38,924 nucleotides of DNA from Chryseobacterium sp. (lineage in GTDB: Bacteria; Bacteroidota; Bacteroidia; Flavobacteriales; Weeksellaceae): the NCBI GenBank assembly GCA_031277615.1, contig JAITMC010000039.1, forward strand, positions 1-38,924, in the 5' to 3' direction. Position 1 is the first letter of the stretch, and every line of letters begins with the position of its first letter. Positions 6,356-16,579 of the stretch are shown one piece after another. The notes under the pieces are model-generated. The model worked only from the letters and a program-made list of their open reading frames with translations. It did not search any database and was not told the DNA's origin. A program made the translations under genes and the position numbers.

Positions 6356-8125
6356 TTAGAAAGTAATTTTCACCCCTCCCAGGATCTGTGCTCCCAATAC
6401 TTTATACCCTTTATAGGTCTGGTATTTGGAGCTCAGGAGATTGTTTCCGAGAGCGAAAATACTGAAGTTTTTGTGAATCTTATATTCGGCGGAAAGGTTC
6501 AGGTCGGCATACCCTCCTACTTTATCGTTACGGTCTTCTGTAGACTGGAAAACCATTCCTCCGGGAGTTCCTACTCCTTCCAGCGCAAATGAGTTGGTCG
6601 TTCTGTCGCTGGCGAAGATTCCTTTAAATCCAAGAAGGAGTTTCTTGTCCAGCATGGTATATTTGGCTCCGATGCTTGCGTTCAGTAAAGGAACGTTGTA
6701 GATATCCTCATAGTTTTTCAGGTCGTATTTGGTAAACCTTACTTCACCGTCCAGAATAAGGTTTTCAAGCGGAAAATACTGTACACTCCCTTTAATATCG
6801 CTTACATTTCCATCGTCATATACTGCGGAGAAAGTGTTGGCATAGTTGTAGGCAGAACGGTTCAGGGTATACGTGTTATCCAGAAGGCTGTTCGCCTGGA
6901 AGAACATAATATCCCTCATTTTTCCGTATCCTGCAGAGAAGTCATATTTGAAGGTTTCATCAATATCCCCTCTCAATCCTACATAAAAATGATATTTCGT
7001 CTCTGTTGGCTTTAAAAACTGGTCAGAAAGGATGAATGGATTGGCCTGCAGCATATCTCCATAAGTATTCAGTTTCAGACCACCGTCTACCCCACCGTAG
7101 AATTTAAATTCTTTGGCTGCCGCAAACTGAAACTCAGCCTCCGGGAACCAGTACGTTTTGTTGTTTTTTTGCTGGGCAAAGAAATCGTTTGAATTTTTAG
7201 CGTTCAGGAAAGCAAATGAAGACCCTAACATCAAGTAGGAATCTCCTTTTCTGAATGTAACTTTCGGAAGTAAATTGGTGTTCACAAAATTCGACGAATT
7301 CTTATCTGCAATGGCAAAATCTGTTTTTACCGCTTCCAGTCCCACGCCAAGGTCCGCATTCAGGTTGATGCCGGATTTTCCGATCTCAACCGCATGTTTG
7401 GAAAGGTTAGCCAGAATGGAAACCTGGTTTTCCTGAGCATCGAAATGATCTTTAAGGAAAGAGGATTTTACGCGGATATCATTCAGGATTTCATTGGAAT
7501 AGAAATCGTAGTATCCGTTTACCTTAAACTGGTTCACTTTCTGCTTAAGATCTACTCCTGCATCCGGCTGAAGTGCATAGATCCCGTAATAGTTATAATT
7601 ATTCAGGCCATATTCGGCATTGATATTGAATTTTCCTTTTTCACCGTAAGAATTAAGGAATGCCCCCAATGTCGCTGTGCTCTGTTTGGATTTCCAGTCA
7701 TAATCTTTTTTAAGACCGTTCGTGGAAAGCACATGCACATCAGCTCCGATTTCAATTTTATTCTCCAGGGTTTTGGAAATATTGGCATCGGCAAGGATCT
7801 TTCCGTAATTCCCCATTCCGAACTGGAAATAATTATTCTGGGCTGTTCCGTCAAATTTCGGAGCCACATCTTCTCCCTGAATCGTGGACGTTTTAAAATC
7901 CGAAACTGCAGGTACATCTGTAATCGTGTATTTTACAGGATTCTGGGATTTCTCTTCCGGCGGATAATTCTTGATCGTTTCTACGGAAGTCTTCTTCTTC
8001 TCGATCTTCTTCACTTCCGGTTCTCTTTTCTTATTAAGAATCAGCTTTTCTTCTTTGATCTGGGAAAACGCAAATTGCGAAACCCCTAAGAATATGATGG
8101 ATAATAATTGAATTTTTCTGTTCAT
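6356..8125 (-). CDS. Outer-membrane beta-barrel, TonB-receptor-like, without plug
   Basis: 589 residues from the ATG at 8123-8125, chosen because it begins a signal peptide (MNRKIQLLSIIFLGVSQFAF, cleaved near SQ). The frame is open 17 codons further upstream, but those codons carry no signal. A Lys/Glu-rich segment (KKREPEVKKIEKKK) follows. Alternating-strand barrel sequence then runs to a terminal phenylalanine (GGVKITF), as expected for BamA-inserted proteins. No TonB-receptor plug domain is visible, although such proteins are often annotated as TonB-dependent receptors. It lies 69 bases downstream of the giant TPR gene and is probably cotranscribed. The substrate is unknown; a structural or scaffold partner role with the TPR protein is possible. 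Confidence 0.75.
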   Translation of the reverse strand: MNRKIQLLSIIFLGVSQFAFSQIKEEKLILNKKREPEVKKIEKKKTSVETIKNYPPEEKSQNPVKYTITDVPAVSDFKTSTIQGEDVAPKFDGTAQNNYFQFGMGNYGKILADANISKTLENKIEIGADVHVLSTNGLKKDYDWKSKQSTATLGAFLNSYGEKGKFNINAEYGLNNYNYYGIYALQPDAGVDLKQKVNQFKVNGYYDFYSNEILNDIRVKSSFLKDHFDAQENQVSILANLSKHAVEIGKSGINLNADLGVGLEAVKTDFAIADKNSSNFVNTNLLPKVTFRKGDSYLMLGSSFAFLNAKNSNDFFAQQKNNKTYWFPEAEFQFAAAKEFKFYGGVDGGLKLNTYGDMLQANPFILSDQFLKPTETKYHFYVGLRGDIDETFKYDFSAGYGKMRDIMFFQANSLLDNTYTLNRSAYNYANTFSAVYDDGNVSDIKGSVQYFPLENLILDGEVRFTKYDLKNYEDIYNVPLLNASIGAKYTMLDKKLLLGFKGIFASDRTTNSFALEGVGTPGGMVFQSTEDRNDKVGGYADLNLSAEYKIHKNFSIFALGNNLLSSKYQTYKGYKVLGAQILGGVKITF

Positions 8126-8194
8126 TACTATGAGTGTATTTATGTATTCATGCCGGACCGCCAGGCGTACCGACACGAACAGGATACTGCATTT

Positions 8195-11158
8195 TTACTT
8201 TTTAATCTGCTTTTTAACCTCTTTTGCTTCTGCTACGATCTCAGGGAAATCCTTATAGTTTTCGATGATCTGATCGCAGGTATAACTCGCCTGGTAATTA
8301 TCTTTCAGTCCGATATAGTTTTTCGCCATGAGCACCAGCGCTTTGGCACCCCAGTAATCTTCTGAAGCATAGTTATTGGCCAGCTTAAAGATCGTCTCGT
8401 TAGAAGACTTATAGGCTTTTCCTTTATTCTGATAATAGGCTTTTGCATACAGTGCTTCCGCGGCAACAGAAGTATTGGAAGATTTTTCAAGAGTAGTATA
8501 GGCAGTCTGTGCCTCTTTGTCTTTCCCTGAATTCATCAGACTTCTTGCTTTGATCACTTTAGCGGTTTCAATAACAGCCGCAGAGTTTTTCGTATTCGCA
8601 ATTACAGCATCGGCCAGTTTTTCAGCCTGCGAGAAATTTTTCTCACCCGCATACAGCTTCATCAGCTCTACATTGGCGTAGTTTCTGATGCTGATGTTGG
8701 AAGAGTTTTTGATGTTCTCCAGGTACTTTTTCGCTTCAGCAGTATTGCCCTGTGCAATGAAAATCTGAGCTAAACGAGTTTGTGCATCATCCTGGTAATC
8801 ATTCTGAATTCCAGCTACTTCCTGTAACACAAGTAAAGCTTTTGTTGAATTATTGGTCTGATAATAACTTTCCCCTAATTCATATTTAGCCTGGTAAAGA
8901 CCCTCTCCCGTAGGATTTTGAGTCAGGTATTTTTCGTAATAAGAAATGGCATTTTTATAGTCCTTCTTCGTGAAGTACTGTTTTCCGGTAGAAAGATTGA
9001 TCTCATCAATTTCAGAGGCATCAACATTCACGCCGATATTTCTGGCAAAGTTTTCATATCCGGAAACATCACCGTTTTTCGTGAAGATTGGTTTTGCCGC
9101 CTGAACAATCTTATCAGCGTACGCTGTATTTTTATACTGCTCTCCCAACGATCTCAGCTCGGAAAGTGCTTTGTCACTCTGGTTCTGATCGATATAATTC
9201 TGGGCTCTGTAAATAGAAGCATTGGCTATAAGATCTCTGTCGGAAGATGTTTTAATCACTTTTCCGAAATAATCATTGGAATTGGTATAATCATCCTGGG
9301 CAGCATAAGCCGTTCCTATTTCGTATTGGGCATCGTCAAAATATTCAGAATCCGGATATTTGGATAACAGGCTCTTCATGCTGGTGATCTTTGCCTGGGT
9401 ATCTCCTTTGAATCCTAAAGCCATAGCTTTCTGATACAGGGTATAATCCGTTGCATCTTCATTTTTGTCATAAATGGCAATGGCTTCATTCAGATCATTG
9501 TTGGCATAATGAATATCTGCCAGACGAAGTTCCGCATCATTTTTGAATTCCGGTTTCGGGTTGCTCAGGTACTGTTTGAAATACGTTTTAGCCTGATCAA
9601 ATTTTTTAGCCTTGAAATAAGCGTACCCCAGATCATAAGGCAGCTGTTGTTTTTCAGGGAAATTTTCGTTCAGCAGCTTTTCGTAACGGACAATGGCAGA
9701 CGGATAATTTCCTTTCTGGTAATACACCTGTCCCAGCCAGTATAATGCTCTGTTATAAAATTCTTTGTTGATGCTGAATCCTAAACTTCTCAGGAAATAC
9801 TTTTCCGCCTCATCATAATTTCCTTTGTTGAATACTTCGGTTCCTAAAAGATAAGAAACTTCCTGATCCACTTTATTGATCTCCGGAGTGGAATTCTGCA
9901 ATCTGTCAATCGCATTCAGTGTTTCCTGATAATTTCCGGAATACAGATAAGATTTTATCAGAAGTGCTCTCATTTCAGGAGCATTCGCATCATTCTGGTT
10001 GTTGTTGATATAGCTTTGAATTACCGCAGACGGGCTTTCAAAAGGGTTCCCGATATCATAGCTCAGTTTCGCGTACTGCTCATGGGCCAGTTTTTTCACT
10101 TTCGCATCATAATCCATCTGGTAAGAAGAACGGAATGCGGAAAGGGCTTCCTGTTTTTTGTCTACTGCCAGATAAGCATTTCCCAGCTGATAATAGGCAT
10201 TCTGAGCCAACGCGGAGTTGCTGTTGAGAAGCTGGTTGTAATAAGAAACCGCTTCATCATATTTTTTTAGCTGAGCGGCCACAAATCCCATTTCATAAAG
10301 GTCATTTTCAGACGGGTTCTGCTGAACACTCAGATAATCCTTTAGATGCGGATAAGCCGAATTATAGTCGTTTTTCATGAAGTAACTCTCCCCGATGATC
10401 TTGTGAACCTCCGCCTTATAAGACTCCGAAATATTTTCGTTCAGTAACGCTGTTCCCTCCGTAATTGCCTGATCATAGTTTTTGTCATTATAGTACATCT
10501 GCACATAATAAGGACGGACAAGCTTGGAGAACTTCGGATCTTCTTTTACAGAATCAAAATACTGGAAAGCACGGTCATTCTGCCTGTTGGAATAATAAAG
10601 ATGCCCCAGCATATAGGCAATATCCCCCTTCTGCGACTGGTCTGCCGTTTTATAAGCTTCTTCCAGAGCATCTGTAGCTCCTTTGGAATCACCGGTCATG
10701 AATTTGGCATAACCCAGCTTCAGAATATACTGTGTATTTTCTTCTTTTGAAAGCTGATACTGATTCACCTTTTTCAGGGTTTCCAATGCCTTATCAAAAT
10801 CTTTTTTAGCCAGATAATAATCTGCCAGCGGAAGATTGGCCTGGGCAAAATAAGCAGAATTCGGATATTCTTTCATGAAAGCCGTCAACCCTTCTTCAGC
10901 ATGATTTTTCTGAAGGATCACCCCAATCACATTATCAAAAAATTGCGCCGCCTCCTTTTTTGAACGTGACAGATTCTGATTGTAGAAATACTGTCTGGCA
11001 TATTCATACTGGGAGGCGTTGTATATTTTGGTCTGATAAAGATTTTCAGCGAGATTGAATCTGTAATTTTCTTTCTGGGTAAAATATTGGGACTGTTGAG
11101 CATCGGAAATTCCGAAATAAATAACAGCAGCCGCTAAGAGTATTTTTTTTGATTTCAT
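8195..11158 (-). CDS. Large exported tetratricopeptide-repeat protein
   Basis: 987 residues with a signal peptide (MKSKKILLAAAVIYFGISDA-QQ). Almost the whole mature chain is degenerate 34-residue TPR helices, for example YWLGQVYYQKGNYPSAIVRY and YDLGYAYFKAKKFDQAKTYF, with roughly 20 or more units. Periplasmic TPR solenoids of this size are protein-protein scaffolds. In Bacteroidota a very similar protein commonly precedes a barrel gene, as here. The start at 11158 gives the signal peptide directly. No catalytic domain is seen. Confidence 0.85.
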   Translation of the reverse strand: MKSKKILLAAAVIYFGISDAQQSQYFTQKENYRFNLAENLYQTKIYNASQYEYARQYFYNQNLSRSKKEAAQFFDNVIGVILQKNHAEEGLTAFMKEYPNSAYFAQANLPLADYYLAKKDFDKALETLKKVNQYQLSKEENTQYILKLGYAKFMTGDSKGATDALEEAYKTADQSQKGDIAYMLGHLYYSNRQNDRAFQYFDSVKEDPKFSKLVRPYYVQMYYNDKNYDQAITEGTALLNENISESYKAEVHKIIGESYFMKNDYNSAYPHLKDYLSVQQNPSENDLYEMGFVAAQLKKYDEAVSYYNQLLNSNSALAQNAYYQLGNAYLAVDKKQEALSAFRSSYQMDYDAKVKKLAHEQYAKLSYDIGNPFESPSAVIQSYINNNQNDANAPEMRALLIKSYLYSGNYQETLNAIDRLQNSTPEINKVDQEVSYLLGTEVFNKGNYDEAEKYFLRSLGFSINKEFYNRALYWLGQVYYQKGNYPSAIVRYEKLLNENFPEKQQLPYDLGYAYFKAKKFDQAKTYFKQYLSNPKPEFKNDAELRLADIHYANNDLNEAIAIYDKNEDATDYTLYQKAMALGFKGDTQAKITSMKSLLSKYPDSEYFDDAQYEIGTAYAAQDDYTNSNDYFGKVIKTSSDRDLIANASIYRAQNYIDQNQSDKALSELRSLGEQYKNTAYADKIVQAAKPIFTKNGDVSGYENFARNIGVNVDASEIDEINLSTGKQYFTKKDYKNAISYYEKYLTQNPTGEGLYQAKYELGESYYQTNNSTKALLVLQEVAGIQNDYQDDAQTRLAQIFIAQGNTAEAKKYLENIKNSSNISIRNYANVELMKLYAGEKNFSQAEKLADAVIANTKNSAAVIETAKVIKARSLMNSGKDKEAQTAYTTLEKSSNTSVAAEALYAKAYYQNKGKAYKSSNETIFKLANNYASEDYWGAKALVLMAKNYIGLKDNYQASYTCDQIIENYKDFPEIVAEAKEVKKQIKK

Positions 11159-11407
11159 TCTTCTTGATATAAGAAAATTAGTCTATATAAGTTAACGAAA
11201 ATATTAAAAACTTATTGTTTAAGCAAGTTTTAGCAGATTTAATCCTATAAAAACCTCATCAGAATCATCATAAAATCATTTCACCGATTCATGATAAATT
11301 TTCTTACTTTAGTCTGCTAAAAAAACATGAACAACTTCAGTATCGCCTATCAGAGAAAAAGTTCTGGTAAGATACTTTTTCAACAGCAGCTAAAAACATA
11401 CCATTAC

Positions 11408-13651
11408 ATGAAAATTAAGATTCTTTTAGCATTAATTTTTGTCAACATGATGCACGCTCAGAAATTTTACTTTCCAAAAACAGCGGCAACTGACTCTCTT
11501 ATTTTAGAAAAGCAGATCCCCGGACTGGCCTTACAGGTGATGGCCCGATACCGGCTTCCTAAAAACAAACCGAAATACCACATCACCTATCTGGATAACC
11601 TTTTCCGTCTTCAGATGGCTGCGAAAGACTATAAAAGATCGATCACCACCCTTTCCGATTACCGTAAAGAATATGCCGATCACAATATGGCAGGAGGCAG
11701 TTCTCTTGCCTATGAGATTTACAGCATGGCCAAACTGGTTGAAAAAGATAAAAAAATCACATTTCCTGAGGCCGTTACAACAGCTTTTAATACCAAATAT
11801 AAAACCCTGCCGGCTAAACTGACTCCCAAAGTAGGAACTATTATGGACGGCGATGTGGGTGATTATAAAAATACTCTGATAAATGCTCTTGCAAAACAGA
11901 AAGACAAAGACAGCATAGATTACTCTTCTGCCATGGCTTTGTGCAAAGCCTACATCAACTTTAAGGCTTATGCCGGTACCAAGCCTCTGGTCATGAAATC
12001 ACTGACACTGAAGGAGCAGGAAAGCTTCATCATCGAAACCCAAAACCTAACTTTAAAAAGTGGAAACACCCTGACGATAACCATTGTAAGGAAAAAAGAA
12101 AATACCACGCCGCTTCCGGCTATTCTTACCAATAATATCTATGCAGGAGAAGCTTTAGATAAATTCTTTGGGAAAAGAGCAGCCGTCTATAACTATGTGG
12201 GGGTTGTCGTCAATACCCGGGGCAAAAGAGACAGCAACGATGAAAACAATCCTTTCGAGCATGAATCTCAGGATCTTTATGAAGTGATCGACTGGGTAAG
12301 TAAGCAACCATGGAACAACGGGAAAGTGGGAATGATTGGCGGAAGTTATCTGGGTTTCAGCCAATGGGCCGCTGCAAAAAACTTACATCCGGCTTTAAAA
12401 ACAATTGTACCGCAGGTATCTGTAGGAATCGGGATAGATTATCCTTCCCAGAATAATATATTTATGAGCTATATGATGCGCTGGATCCGGTATGTTACCA
12501 ATAATAAGTTCACTGATAAAGCAGATTTCAGCAACCACAAAAAATGGGACTCTATTAATACGGCATGGTATAAAAGCGGAAGGTCGTTCAGGGCTTTAGA
12601 TACCCTAAGCGGTAATCCCAATAAAATATTCCAGAGATGGCTGGATCATCCCGGTTACGATCAGTACTGGCAGAAAATGGTTCCCTATAAAGATGATTTT
12701 GCTAAAATAAATATTCCCGTCCTTACCACGACAGGATATTATGATGCAGACCAGATCGGAGCCATGTACTATTATCAACAGCATCACAGGTATAACAAAA
12801 ATGCCAGCCATTATCTGGTGATCGGGCCTTATGACCATGCAGGTGCCCAAAGCTACGGCTACAATTATGCCTATGGAAACCTTATTGATCCGGTAGCCAG
12901 GATAAGTATTGACGATCTTGCCTTTTCATGGTTTGATTATATCCTGAAAGATGGTAAAAAACCTGATATCTTAAAAGACAGGGTTAACTTCCAGGTGATG
13001 GGAGACAATACCTGGAAACATGTTCCGAATCTGGAGAAAATGCATTCTTCCACACTCAGGTTTTATCTTCAGGACCGTAAAAGCAGTCCTTCCGTCTTCA
13101 CCCAGCCAAAACTTCAGAAGTTTACAACACAGACTGTTGATTTTAAAGACAGGGATACGAAAGACACTTATTATGCCACAGGTAAAAAAGACAGTGTCAG
13201 CACAACGAATTCCATTCAATTTGAAAGTGAAGTTCTGGATAAGGACCTTATCATCAGTGGAGACTTGTCGGGCCTCTTCAATATTTCCATCAATAAAAAA
13301 GATTTTGACACCAATATGGTTTTATACCAGATACAGCCGGATGGCAAAGCATTTATGCTGTCCACTCACATGGTAAGAGCAAGCTACGCCAAAAACAATG
13401 CGGTCCGCCAGCTTCTTGAACCAGGCAAAAAAGAACAGATCCCGATCAGGAACTCGATGTTTATGAGCCGAAAAGTGATAAAAGGGAGCAAGCTCCTGCT
13501 GGTAGTAGGCGTTAATAAAAGTCCGGATTGGCAGATCAATTACGGAACCGGCAAAGATGTAAGCGATGAGACCATTAAGGACTCAGGAATTCCCCTGGAA
13601 GTTAAATGGTACAACGACAGTTATGTGGAAATCCCTGTATATAAAGATTAA
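11408..13651 (+). CDS. Secreted CocE/NonD-family serine hydrolase (peptidase S15-like)
   Basis: 747 residues from the ATG at 11408, which starts a signal peptide (MKIKILLALIFVNMMHAQ); the frame is open 27 codons further upstream but without a signal. An alpha-helical N-terminal region of about 200 residues precedes the alpha/beta-hydrolase domain. The nucleophile elbow GGSYLGF places Ser at about 313. The acid lies in TGYYDAD (about 446-448) and the His in GPYDHAG (about 477). A C-terminal jelly-roll follows, ending YVEIPVYKD, as in X-Pro dipeptidyl-peptidase and cocaine-esterase relatives. It probably cleaves acyl, ester or peptide bonds in the periplasm or outside; the substrate is not deducible. 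It is transcribed divergently from the TPR operon. Confidence 0.85.
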   Translation: MKIKILLALIFVNMMHAQKFYFPKTAATDSLILEKQIPGLALQVMARYRLPKNKPKYHITYLDNLFRLQMAAKDYKRSITTLSDYRKEYADHNMAGGSSLAYEIYSMAKLVEKDKKITFPEAVTTAFNTKYKTLPAKLTPKVGTIMDGDVGDYKNTLINALAKQKDKDSIDYSSAMALCKAYINFKAYAGTKPLVMKSLTLKEQESFIIETQNLTLKSGNTLTITIVRKKENTTPLPAILTNNIYAGEALDKFFGKRAAVYNYVGVVVNTRGKRDSNDENNPFEHESQDLYEVIDWVSKQPWNNGKVGMIGGSYLGFSQWAAAKNLHPALKTIVPQVSVGIGIDYPSQNNIFMSYMMRWIRYVTNNKFTDKADFSNHKKWDSINTAWYKSGRSFRALDTLSGNPNKIFQRWLDHPGYDQYWQKMVPYKDDFAKINIPVLTTTGYYDADQIGAMYYYQQHHRYNKNASHYLVIGPYDHAGAQSYGYNYAYGNLIDPVARISIDDLAFSWFDYILKDGKKPDILKDRVNFQVMGDNTWKHVPNLEKMHSSTLRFYLQDRKSSPSVFTQPKLQKFTTQTVDFKDRDTKDTYYATGKKDSVSTTNSIQFESEVLDKDLIISGDLSGLFNISINKKDFDTNMVLYQIQPDGKAFMLSTHMVRASYAKNNAVRQLLEPGKKEQIPIRNSMFMSRKVIKGSKLLLVVGVNKSPDWQINYGTGKDVSDETIKDSGIPLEVKWYNDSYVEIPVYKD

Positions 13652-13718
13652 AGGTTCCCGTTAAAGTATTTTTATCTAAATGTTGTTAACGACTGTTAAC
13701 ATCAAAATAAAAAATCAT

Positions 13719-13726
13719 TACATTTG
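13719..13726 (+). promoter_or_regulatory. Promoter -7 box of the permease gene
   Basis: TACATTTG fits the Bacteroidota -7 consensus TAnnTTTG exactly and lies 30 bases ahead of the ATG at 13756. The -33 region is not a clear TTTG. It contains GTTAACgactGTTAAC (13685-13700), two copies of a palindromic hexamer that could be an operator. Confidence 0.5.
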
Positions 13727-13755
13727 CTTTTTTTCAAATCAAATATTGTTATTGA

Positions 13756-15432
13756 ATGAATCAACTTTTCAGAAGAAAAATCTATTCCGATACAGACACT
13801 TCAACAGGTCTTTTAAGAGTATTGGGTGTGTGGGACATCGTATTTTTTGGGATTGCGGCTATCATAGGTGCAGGAAGTTTCAGCAGCTTGGGTGAAGCCG
13901 TTTTCAGAGGCGGTCCCGGTGTTATTCTTCTTTATCTGATCTGCGGATTTGCCTGTGGATTTACAGCCCTGTGTTACGCTGAATTTGCCAGCAGAATTCC
14001 TACTGCCGGATCAGCCTATACGTATGCTTATGCCAGCTTCGGGGAACTTATCGCCTGGATCATCGGATGGGCCCTGATCATGGAATATTCTTTCGGGAAT
14101 ATCTATGTTGCCTTCTCCTGGTCGGATTATTTCACAAGCTTCCTGGAACGTCTGGGAATGCATATTCCCGATTATCTTACCTGCAGCTATACGGAAGCTA
14201 AAAAAGCCTTCATGAGTGGCTCTGAAAACAGAGAATTATTAAACGCCTGGAAAACAGCTCCTTTAATCGGCAGTTTAAAATTCATCGTTGATGTTCCGGC
14301 ATTGGTCATCAATGGCTTAATTACCTGGCTGTGCTATGTGGGCGTAAAGGAAAGTAAGAATTTCAATAACTCTCTGGTGATCTTAAAGCTTGCTGTGATT
14401 GTACTGGTAATCCTTGTTGGTGTGGCTTATGTAAATACCGATAACTGGACCCCGGTAAGCCCTGTATCCGGAACGCCATCCTTTATGCCGAATGGTTTTG
14501 CAGGAGTAATGAGTGCCGTTTCAGGAGTATTTTTTGCCTATATCGGATTTGATGCATTAAGTGTCCTTTCCGAGGAAACAAAAGATCCTCAAAAGACTTT
14601 ACCGAAAGGAATGATCATTTCTCTTGTTCTGTGTACATGCATCTATATTGCACTCACCCTTGTTCTGACAGGAATGGTGGATTACAGAAAGTTTGACGGT
14701 GTAGGAGACCCTCTTTCGTTTATATTTGAAAAAACAAACGCCAACGTTGCCTGGATGGAACTTGTGGTTTCATTTGTAGCCATCGTAGCCATTACGACCG
14801 TACTTCTGGTATTCCAGATGGGACAGCCGAGAATCTGGTATGCCATGAGCCGTGACGGACTGATGCCGCAAAGATTTCAGAAAGTACATTCTAAATACAA
14901 AACTCCTTCCTATGCAACCATTGTAACGGGAATTGTGGTAGGAATCCCTATTCTGTTCACAGATAAGACTTTTATCCTTGACTTTACCAGCATCGGAACT
15001 ATTTTCGCATTCGTACTGGTATGTGCAGGTGTGCTTCTTCTGCCGGCCAAAGAGAAATTAAAAGGAAGATTCCACCTTCCGTATGTAAACGGGAAAATCA
15101 TCTTCCCTGTGATTTTTATCGGTGGACTGGTTGCTTTCTATTACTGGCAGCCGGAATTTTTTCAGAATCTTATGGACTGGAAAGATCCTAAAGAAGGGGA
15201 ATTCAGAGCTTCTATTTTCTTCTTTATCCTAATCAACCTGGTTCTGTGTGTAGTAACTTTCATCAAGAATCTTTCCCTGATACCTTTAATAGGGCTAAGT
15301 TCATGTTTATACCTTCTTACCGGAATGAGCCACGATAACTGGTTCTGGTTCGGGCTGTGGTTTGCCATAGGAATGGTGATCTACTTCTGCTACGGTTACA
15401 GAAACAGTAAACTCAGAAATGAAGTAAAATAA
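13756..15432 (+). CDS. APC-family amino acid permease
   Basis: 558 residues with about 12-14 hydrophobic segments. The first segment carries the APC signature GIAAIIGAGSFSSLGEAV, followed by GGPGVILLYLICGFACGFTA and AGSAYTYAYASFGEL. A second family block, AYIGFDALSVLSEETKDPQK, lies near residue 270. This is the cationic amino acid transporter-like branch of the superfamily, catalysing proton-coupled or exchange uptake across the inner membrane. Specificity cannot be read from sequence. The gene stands alone between its own promoter and a strong terminator. The ATG at 13756 is favoured because it places the first membrane segment at the normal distance. Confidence 0.9.
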   Translation: MNQLFRRKIYSDTDTSTGLLRVLGVWDIVFFGIAAIIGAGSFSSLGEAVFRGGPGVILLYLICGFACGFTALCYAEFASRIPTAGSAYTYAYASFGELIAWIIGWALIMEYSFGNIYVAFSWSDYFTSFLERLGMHIPDYLTCSYTEAKKAFMSGSENRELLNAWKTAPLIGSLKFIVDVPALVINGLITWLCYVGVKESKNFNNSLVILKLAVIVLVILVGVAYVNTDNWTPVSPVSGTPSFMPNGFAGVMSAVSGVFFAYIGFDALSVLSEETKDPQKTLPKGMIISLVLCTCIYIALTLVLTGMVDYRKFDGVGDPLSFIFEKTNANVAWMELVVSFVAIVAITTVLLVFQMGQPRIWYAMSRDGLMPQRFQKVHSKYKTPSYATIVTGIVVGIPILFTDKTFILDFTSIGTIFAFVLVCAGVLLLPAKEKLKGRFHLPYVNGKIIFPVIFIGGLVAFYYWQPEFFQNLMDWKDPKEGEFRASIFFFILINLVLCVVTFIKNLSLIPLIGLSSCLYLLTGMSHDNWFWFGLWFAIGMVIYFCYGYRNSKLRNEVK

Positions 15433-15450
15433 ATAATATCACAATACATC

Positions 15451-15488
15451 AAGGGCGAAACGGCAGATCTGCGGTTTCGCCCTTTTTT
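15451..15488 (+). terminator. Permease terminator
   Basis: AAGGGCGAAAC and GTTTCGCCCTT pair over 11 bases around a GC-rich loop, followed by a T run. It lies 18 bases past the permease stop. Confidence 0.9.
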
Positions 15489-16091
15489 GTTTTGCCATGA
15501 TGACCAGGAAACAACAGAAGTAAAAAATGAGATCCGTAGGTATACATTTGTTTTTCAGATCCCCATGAATATTTTATAAAGAAATACTAATCACCAAGTT
15601 TTATTAGAGTGTAAAGGAAAACCGATTTTGCCTCTGAAGAAGTTTTGTGTGGTGAACTTTAATAAATTTAACGCGAAGTTTTATGAAACTGATGCTTTAT
15701 TTTGAGGAAACAAAGTTGGGCGAATTCGTTGCTGAAGAAGCTTTATAATTATCCTTGCATTCATCTATTTTAGATTATTTTTAACGTAAGGCCCACAAAG
15801 GATGCTATTGTTGAAATTACTTTCCGGCCGTAAAGGCACTCAATTCAGCAAAGGCTTCCAACGATCTTACAAGAGGAATATGAATTGCGAACTCTGCTGA
15901 GTGAAATGCCCTTGCGAACAAAAAATATCCACAACACGATAAAAAAAATAGCGACCATAATGTTTACAAAAAGCCTGCATTCATCGTAACAGCTACATTA
16001 GAATACAATTTTGCCTGAAGTTTTAACGGATCAGAAAAAAACCGGCAGCATTCTTGCTTTAAGTTCCTGAGAAACATTAAACTATACAGCC
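15489..16091. other. Gene-free stretch with degenerate sequence
   Basis: About 600 bases with no sustained reading frame on either strand. Several short pieces, such as GAGGAAACAAAGTTGGGCG and GTTGCTGAAGAAGCTTTATA (around 15700-15750), look like decayed coding or repeat sequence, but nothing can be assembled into a gene. No strong hairpin or tRNA-like fold was seen. Confidence 0.5.
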
Positions 16092-16442
16092 ATGTCAGAA
16101 AGAATAAAAACCTACAGGGAATTCTATCAGTTTTATCTTACCGAGCACAGTAAAATGGGAACAAGGATCTTCCACTTTATCGGAACCCTGCTTGTATTTG
16201 CTGTAATCTGGTATGTTATCAGTTCCGGGAAAGAACGCTTTTTATGGTACATTCCGATCTTTGGATACGGTTTCGCCTGGTTCAGCCATGCCGTTATTGA
16301 AAAAAATAAGCCGGCTACGTTTAAATATCCGTTATGGTCTTTAATCTCCGATTTCAGGCTGTTTTTTGAGCTTCTGATCGGTAAGCAGAAATTCAGAGGC
16401 ATTGAAAGCCAGCCGGGAGAGCATAAAAACCTGAGTTCTTAA
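16092..16442 (+). CDS. Mpo1-like protein (DUF962)
   Basis: 116 residues with the full DUF962 pattern. An N-terminal YREFYQFYLTEHSKMGTRIF block and HFIGT lead into a first membrane segment. A second hydrophobic stretch follows, then WFSHAVIEKNKPATFKYPLW and DFRLFFELL. The conserved His residues (HSK, HFIGT, SHAVIEKN) are the presumed iron ligands in the yeast homologue Mpo1, a dioxygenase acting on 2-hydroxy fatty acids. Bacterial members are probably inner-membrane enzymes of the same kind, but that is inferred from homology. It is a single gene. Confidence 0.9.
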   Translation: MSERIKTYREFYQFYLTEHSKMGTRIFHFIGTLLVFAVIWYVISSGKERFLWYIPIFGYGFAWFSHAVIEKNKPATFKYPLWSLISDFRLFFELLIGKQKFRGIESQPGEHKNLSS

Positions 16443-16478
16443 CCCAGAATCAGGAATAATAATTTCTGGTTCAGGCCG

Positions 16479-16579
16479 ATTTGATCATGGAAGACGGAAG
16501 TTTTCACATCCGTAAAACGATTAGTAGTTATAACTAAAAATAACTTCCGGCATCCCTTCTTCCAGCTTCCAGGCTTTTA
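16479..16579. repeat. Dispersed inverted-arm intergenic element, copy 1
   Basis: The left arm TTTGATCATGGAAGACGGAA and the right arm (16529-16579, containing AACTTCCGGCATCCCTTCTT) are partly complementary through GGAAG/CTTCC words. Both arms recur at 27988-28136 in the same order; the right arms agree at roughly four of five positions over 52 bases. Copy 1 is shorter in the middle. Its right end overlaps the stop codon of the 16577-17071 gene. No coding capacity. Confidence 0.6.

Noticed and set aside
7394-8089. 231-codon plus-strand frame opposite the beta-barrel gene
   Set aside because: Composition is a mirror of the barrel gene's codons, with runs of Ile/Phe/Arg and no recognisable protein features.
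8918-10677. Several antisense frames across the TPR gene
   Set aside because: They arise from the codon bias of the TPR repeats; none has a start context or family signature.
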